Positions 62,674 to 64,000 of a stretch of 64,000 nt of DNA are shown here, piece after piece. The translations under genes and the position numbers were made by a program. Origin of the DNA: Polyangiaceae bacterium (GTDB lineage Bacteria > Myxococcota_A > Polyangia > Polyangiales > Polyangiaceae); assembly GCA_013214025.1 (NCBI GenBank), contig JABSRN010000015.1, positions 38,189-102,188 on the forward strand, written 5' to 3'. The notes beneath the pieces are model-generated. The model had not been told where the DNA came from. It saw only the letters and a list, made by a program, of their open reading frames with translations, and ran no database searches. Each line of letters begins with the position of its first letter. The stretch's first letter is position 1.

Positions 62674-62728
62674 GGGCCCGGACTAGGCCGCCTGGGGGGA
62701 CGAGTCAATATCGGGCGTATTCGCCGCG

Positions 62729-64000
62729 TCAGTGAAAGGAGGCGAGCCAGGCGGAAATGGCTCCGACCCCGAATCCCAGCAAAGTAGCGAACAACGCGAC
62801 CCGCAGCGGTTTCGAATCGGGCGCATCCAGTTCCGGGAATATGCTGTCTCGAACGCTGTGGCGCAGACTGTCCACGAGGCTTTTCGGCGAGGTTTCTCGT
62901 GGAAGAGTTTCTGGGGGCGGCGACGAACTCGCTGGACGCACGCTGTCCGGCAGGGGTTCGATCTCCCGCAGTCGGCCCAGCGCTTGCTCCGGGCCATCAG
63001 ATATCGCCCGTTGTGTGGTCGGCACGGAACTCACTGGGTCCGACTTATAGCGCACGGGGACCGGCATCGACGGAACGCCAGGGCTCGGCACGCGTTGGAT
63101 CGGCAGTTTTACGCCGGTTTTCTGCAGGGCCTTCCAGGCGTCACTTATGCGCAGCACGGGATCGAACGAGCGATAGGTGCCCTGATCCCCGCGCACTCCC
63201 TCGAGGTACGGGAGTAGTTCCTCGGCGAAGGCCGGCGCCGTCTGGGTGCGAAGATCGGGTTTAGTAGCGAGCGCGTGTTCGACCGCGAGACACAGCGCGG
63301 GATCCAGGTCGTTGTTTTGCGCGGATAGGGGCAAGTGATCGCCAATGACGACCTTAGTCAGAAACTGTCGAAGCGATGGCGCCGAGATGATGTCCTTGCC
63401 ACACAACAGCTCGTAGAGGATGACGCCTGCGGAGTAGACATCAGCTCGGCTATCCACGGGTTTGCCGAGAGCTTGCTCCGGGGCCATGTACATAGGCGAG
63501 CCGATGAGCTCGTTTGGATCGCGGAGCGATTCCTCGCCGCCGACGCCTTTGGCGATGCCAAAATCAAGCACCTTGACGAGGGGGTGGCCCGGGCGCGGGT
63601 AGGTGACAATAATATTTTCGGGCTTCAGATCCCGGTGAACGATTCCGCAGTCGTGGGCGGCGGCAACCCCGGCGAGTACTTGCAGCATCAACTCGCAGGC
63701 CAGGCCCGGCTCCACGGGCGCGTTGCCCGAGATGATCTCACTCATGGTCTGGCCATCCAAAAGTTCCATCACCATATAGGTATCGCCATTGTTCGTGACG
63801 CCCAGATCGTAGATGTCCACGACATTGGCGTGACCGATGCACGCAGCGGCCCGGGCTTCTTGCACAAATCGACTGCGGCTCTCCTCGTCGTCGGACAACT
63901 CCGAGTGCAAAACCTTTATCGCGGCCTTCTTGCCGACCACCAAGTGCTCGGCCTCGTACACCGTTCCGAATGCGCCTTTCCCGAGTACGCTCAGCAGCGC
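62729..64000 (-). CDS. Ser/Thr protein kinase (PknB type), N-terminus beyond window edge
   Basis: The frame continues past the window end: the last bases encode ALLSVLGKGAFGTVYEAEH, the glycine-rich loop. Then follow AAIKV (ATP Lys), HRDLKPENIIV (catalytic loop), DFGIAKG, the GSPMYMAPEQ activation segment and the DVYSAGVILYELL helix. A Pro/Ser-rich linker (about 300-380 from the visible residues) leads to one C-terminal transmembrane helix (RVALFATLLGFGVGAISAWLASF), so the catalytic domain is cytoplasmic with a membrane tail. Such kinases in Myxococcota often phosphorylate Thr residues recognised by FHA domains; two FHA proteins occur in this window. At least 423 residues are present. Confidence 0.93.
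   Translation of the reverse strand, partial: ALLSVLGKGAFGTVYEAEHLVVGKKAAIKVLHSELSDDEESRSRFVQEARAAACIGHANVVDIYDLGVTNNGDTYMVMELLDGQTMSEIISGNAPVEPGLACELMLQVLAGVAAAHDCGIVHRDLKPENIIVTYPRPGHPLVKVLDFGIAKGVGGEESLRDPNELIGSPMYMAPEQALGKPVDSRADVYSAGVILYELLCGKDIISAPSLRQFLTKVVIGDHLPLSAQNNDLDPALCLAVEHALATKPDLRTQTAPAFAEELLPYLEGVRGDQGTYRSFDPVLRISDAWKALQKTGVKLPIQRVPSPGVPSMPVPVRYKSDPVSSVPTTQRAISDGPEQALGRLREIEPLPDSVRPASSSPPPETLPRETSPKSLVDSLRHSVRDSIFPELDAPDSKPLRVALFATLLGFGVGAISAWLASFH

Overview
The window looks like chromosomal DNA of a Myxococcota-type (deltaproteobacterial) bacterium. GC is roughly 60% judged by eye. Family content supports this: an MglB-like roadblock protein, FHA-domain sigma-54 activators and FHA-ATPase hybrids, a Ser/Thr protein kinase, many lipoproteins with low-complexity linkers, a MopE-type CDGxDNNCDGxxDE motif, cysteine-pair AgmX/PglI-like C-terminal domains, and type IV pilus motors PilB and PilT. 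No rRNA, tRNA, IS element, prophage or CRISPR array was seen. The region is dense housekeeping and envelope chromosome, not an island.

Layout. 1-5.5 kb: a partial VOC protein, an outer-membrane barrel and an aconitase-fold protein that has lost its Fe-S ligands, all leftward. Divergent from these run roadblock, aroQ and meaB. 5.5-16.8 kb: a DNA-topology block with nth and gyrA leftward, a possible structured RNA, bamA leftward, then parC-parE rightward. 16.8-23.3 kb: regulators (FHA-sigma54 activator, MerR-TPR protein, FHA-CpaF-like pseudo-ATPase) and a nitrilase. 23.4-31.1 kb: one long leftward lipid/translation cluster yceD-rpmF-fabH-fabD-fabG-acpP-fabF-nrdR-ribD-def, lacking the plsX usually found between rpmF and fabH. 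31.2-39 kb: a polytopic membrane protein, four lipoproteins, then purF-mvaB leftward. 39-46 kb: a large TPR protein and the pilB and pilT motor genes. 46-57 kb: a rhodanese-E1 sulfur-carrier activator, PAP2 enzyme, Nudix, penicillin-binding protein, PilZ protein, lipoproteins, SDR, an acyl-CoA-dehydrogenase remnant-like protein, HAD and M20 enzymes. 57-64 kb: rpsT with a clear terminator and a 51-aa basic ORF, an ECF sigma factor overlapping its putative membrane partner, an S1-repeat protein, Mrp ATPase and a Ser/Thr kinase cut by the window edge.

Functional links. MeaB, the VOC protein and HMG-CoA lyase fit propionate/branched-chain acyl-CoA metabolism. The fab cluster with L32 and YceD couples membrane growth to ribosome assembly. 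PilB, PilT, roadblock and PilZ fit surface motility and polarity. Several genes show translational coupling: ATGA overlaps at 20302 and 59083, TAATG at 37514, gyrA/nth 2 nt apart, parC/parE 1 nt apart.

The most unusual items are three family members that appear to have lost catalysis: the aconitase-like protein, the FHA-CpaF P-loop without lysine, and the shortened acyl-CoA dehydrogenase. Next come a candidate 6S-like structured RNA upstream of gyrA and several intergenic hairpins and palindromes. No convincing new defence or mobile system was found.
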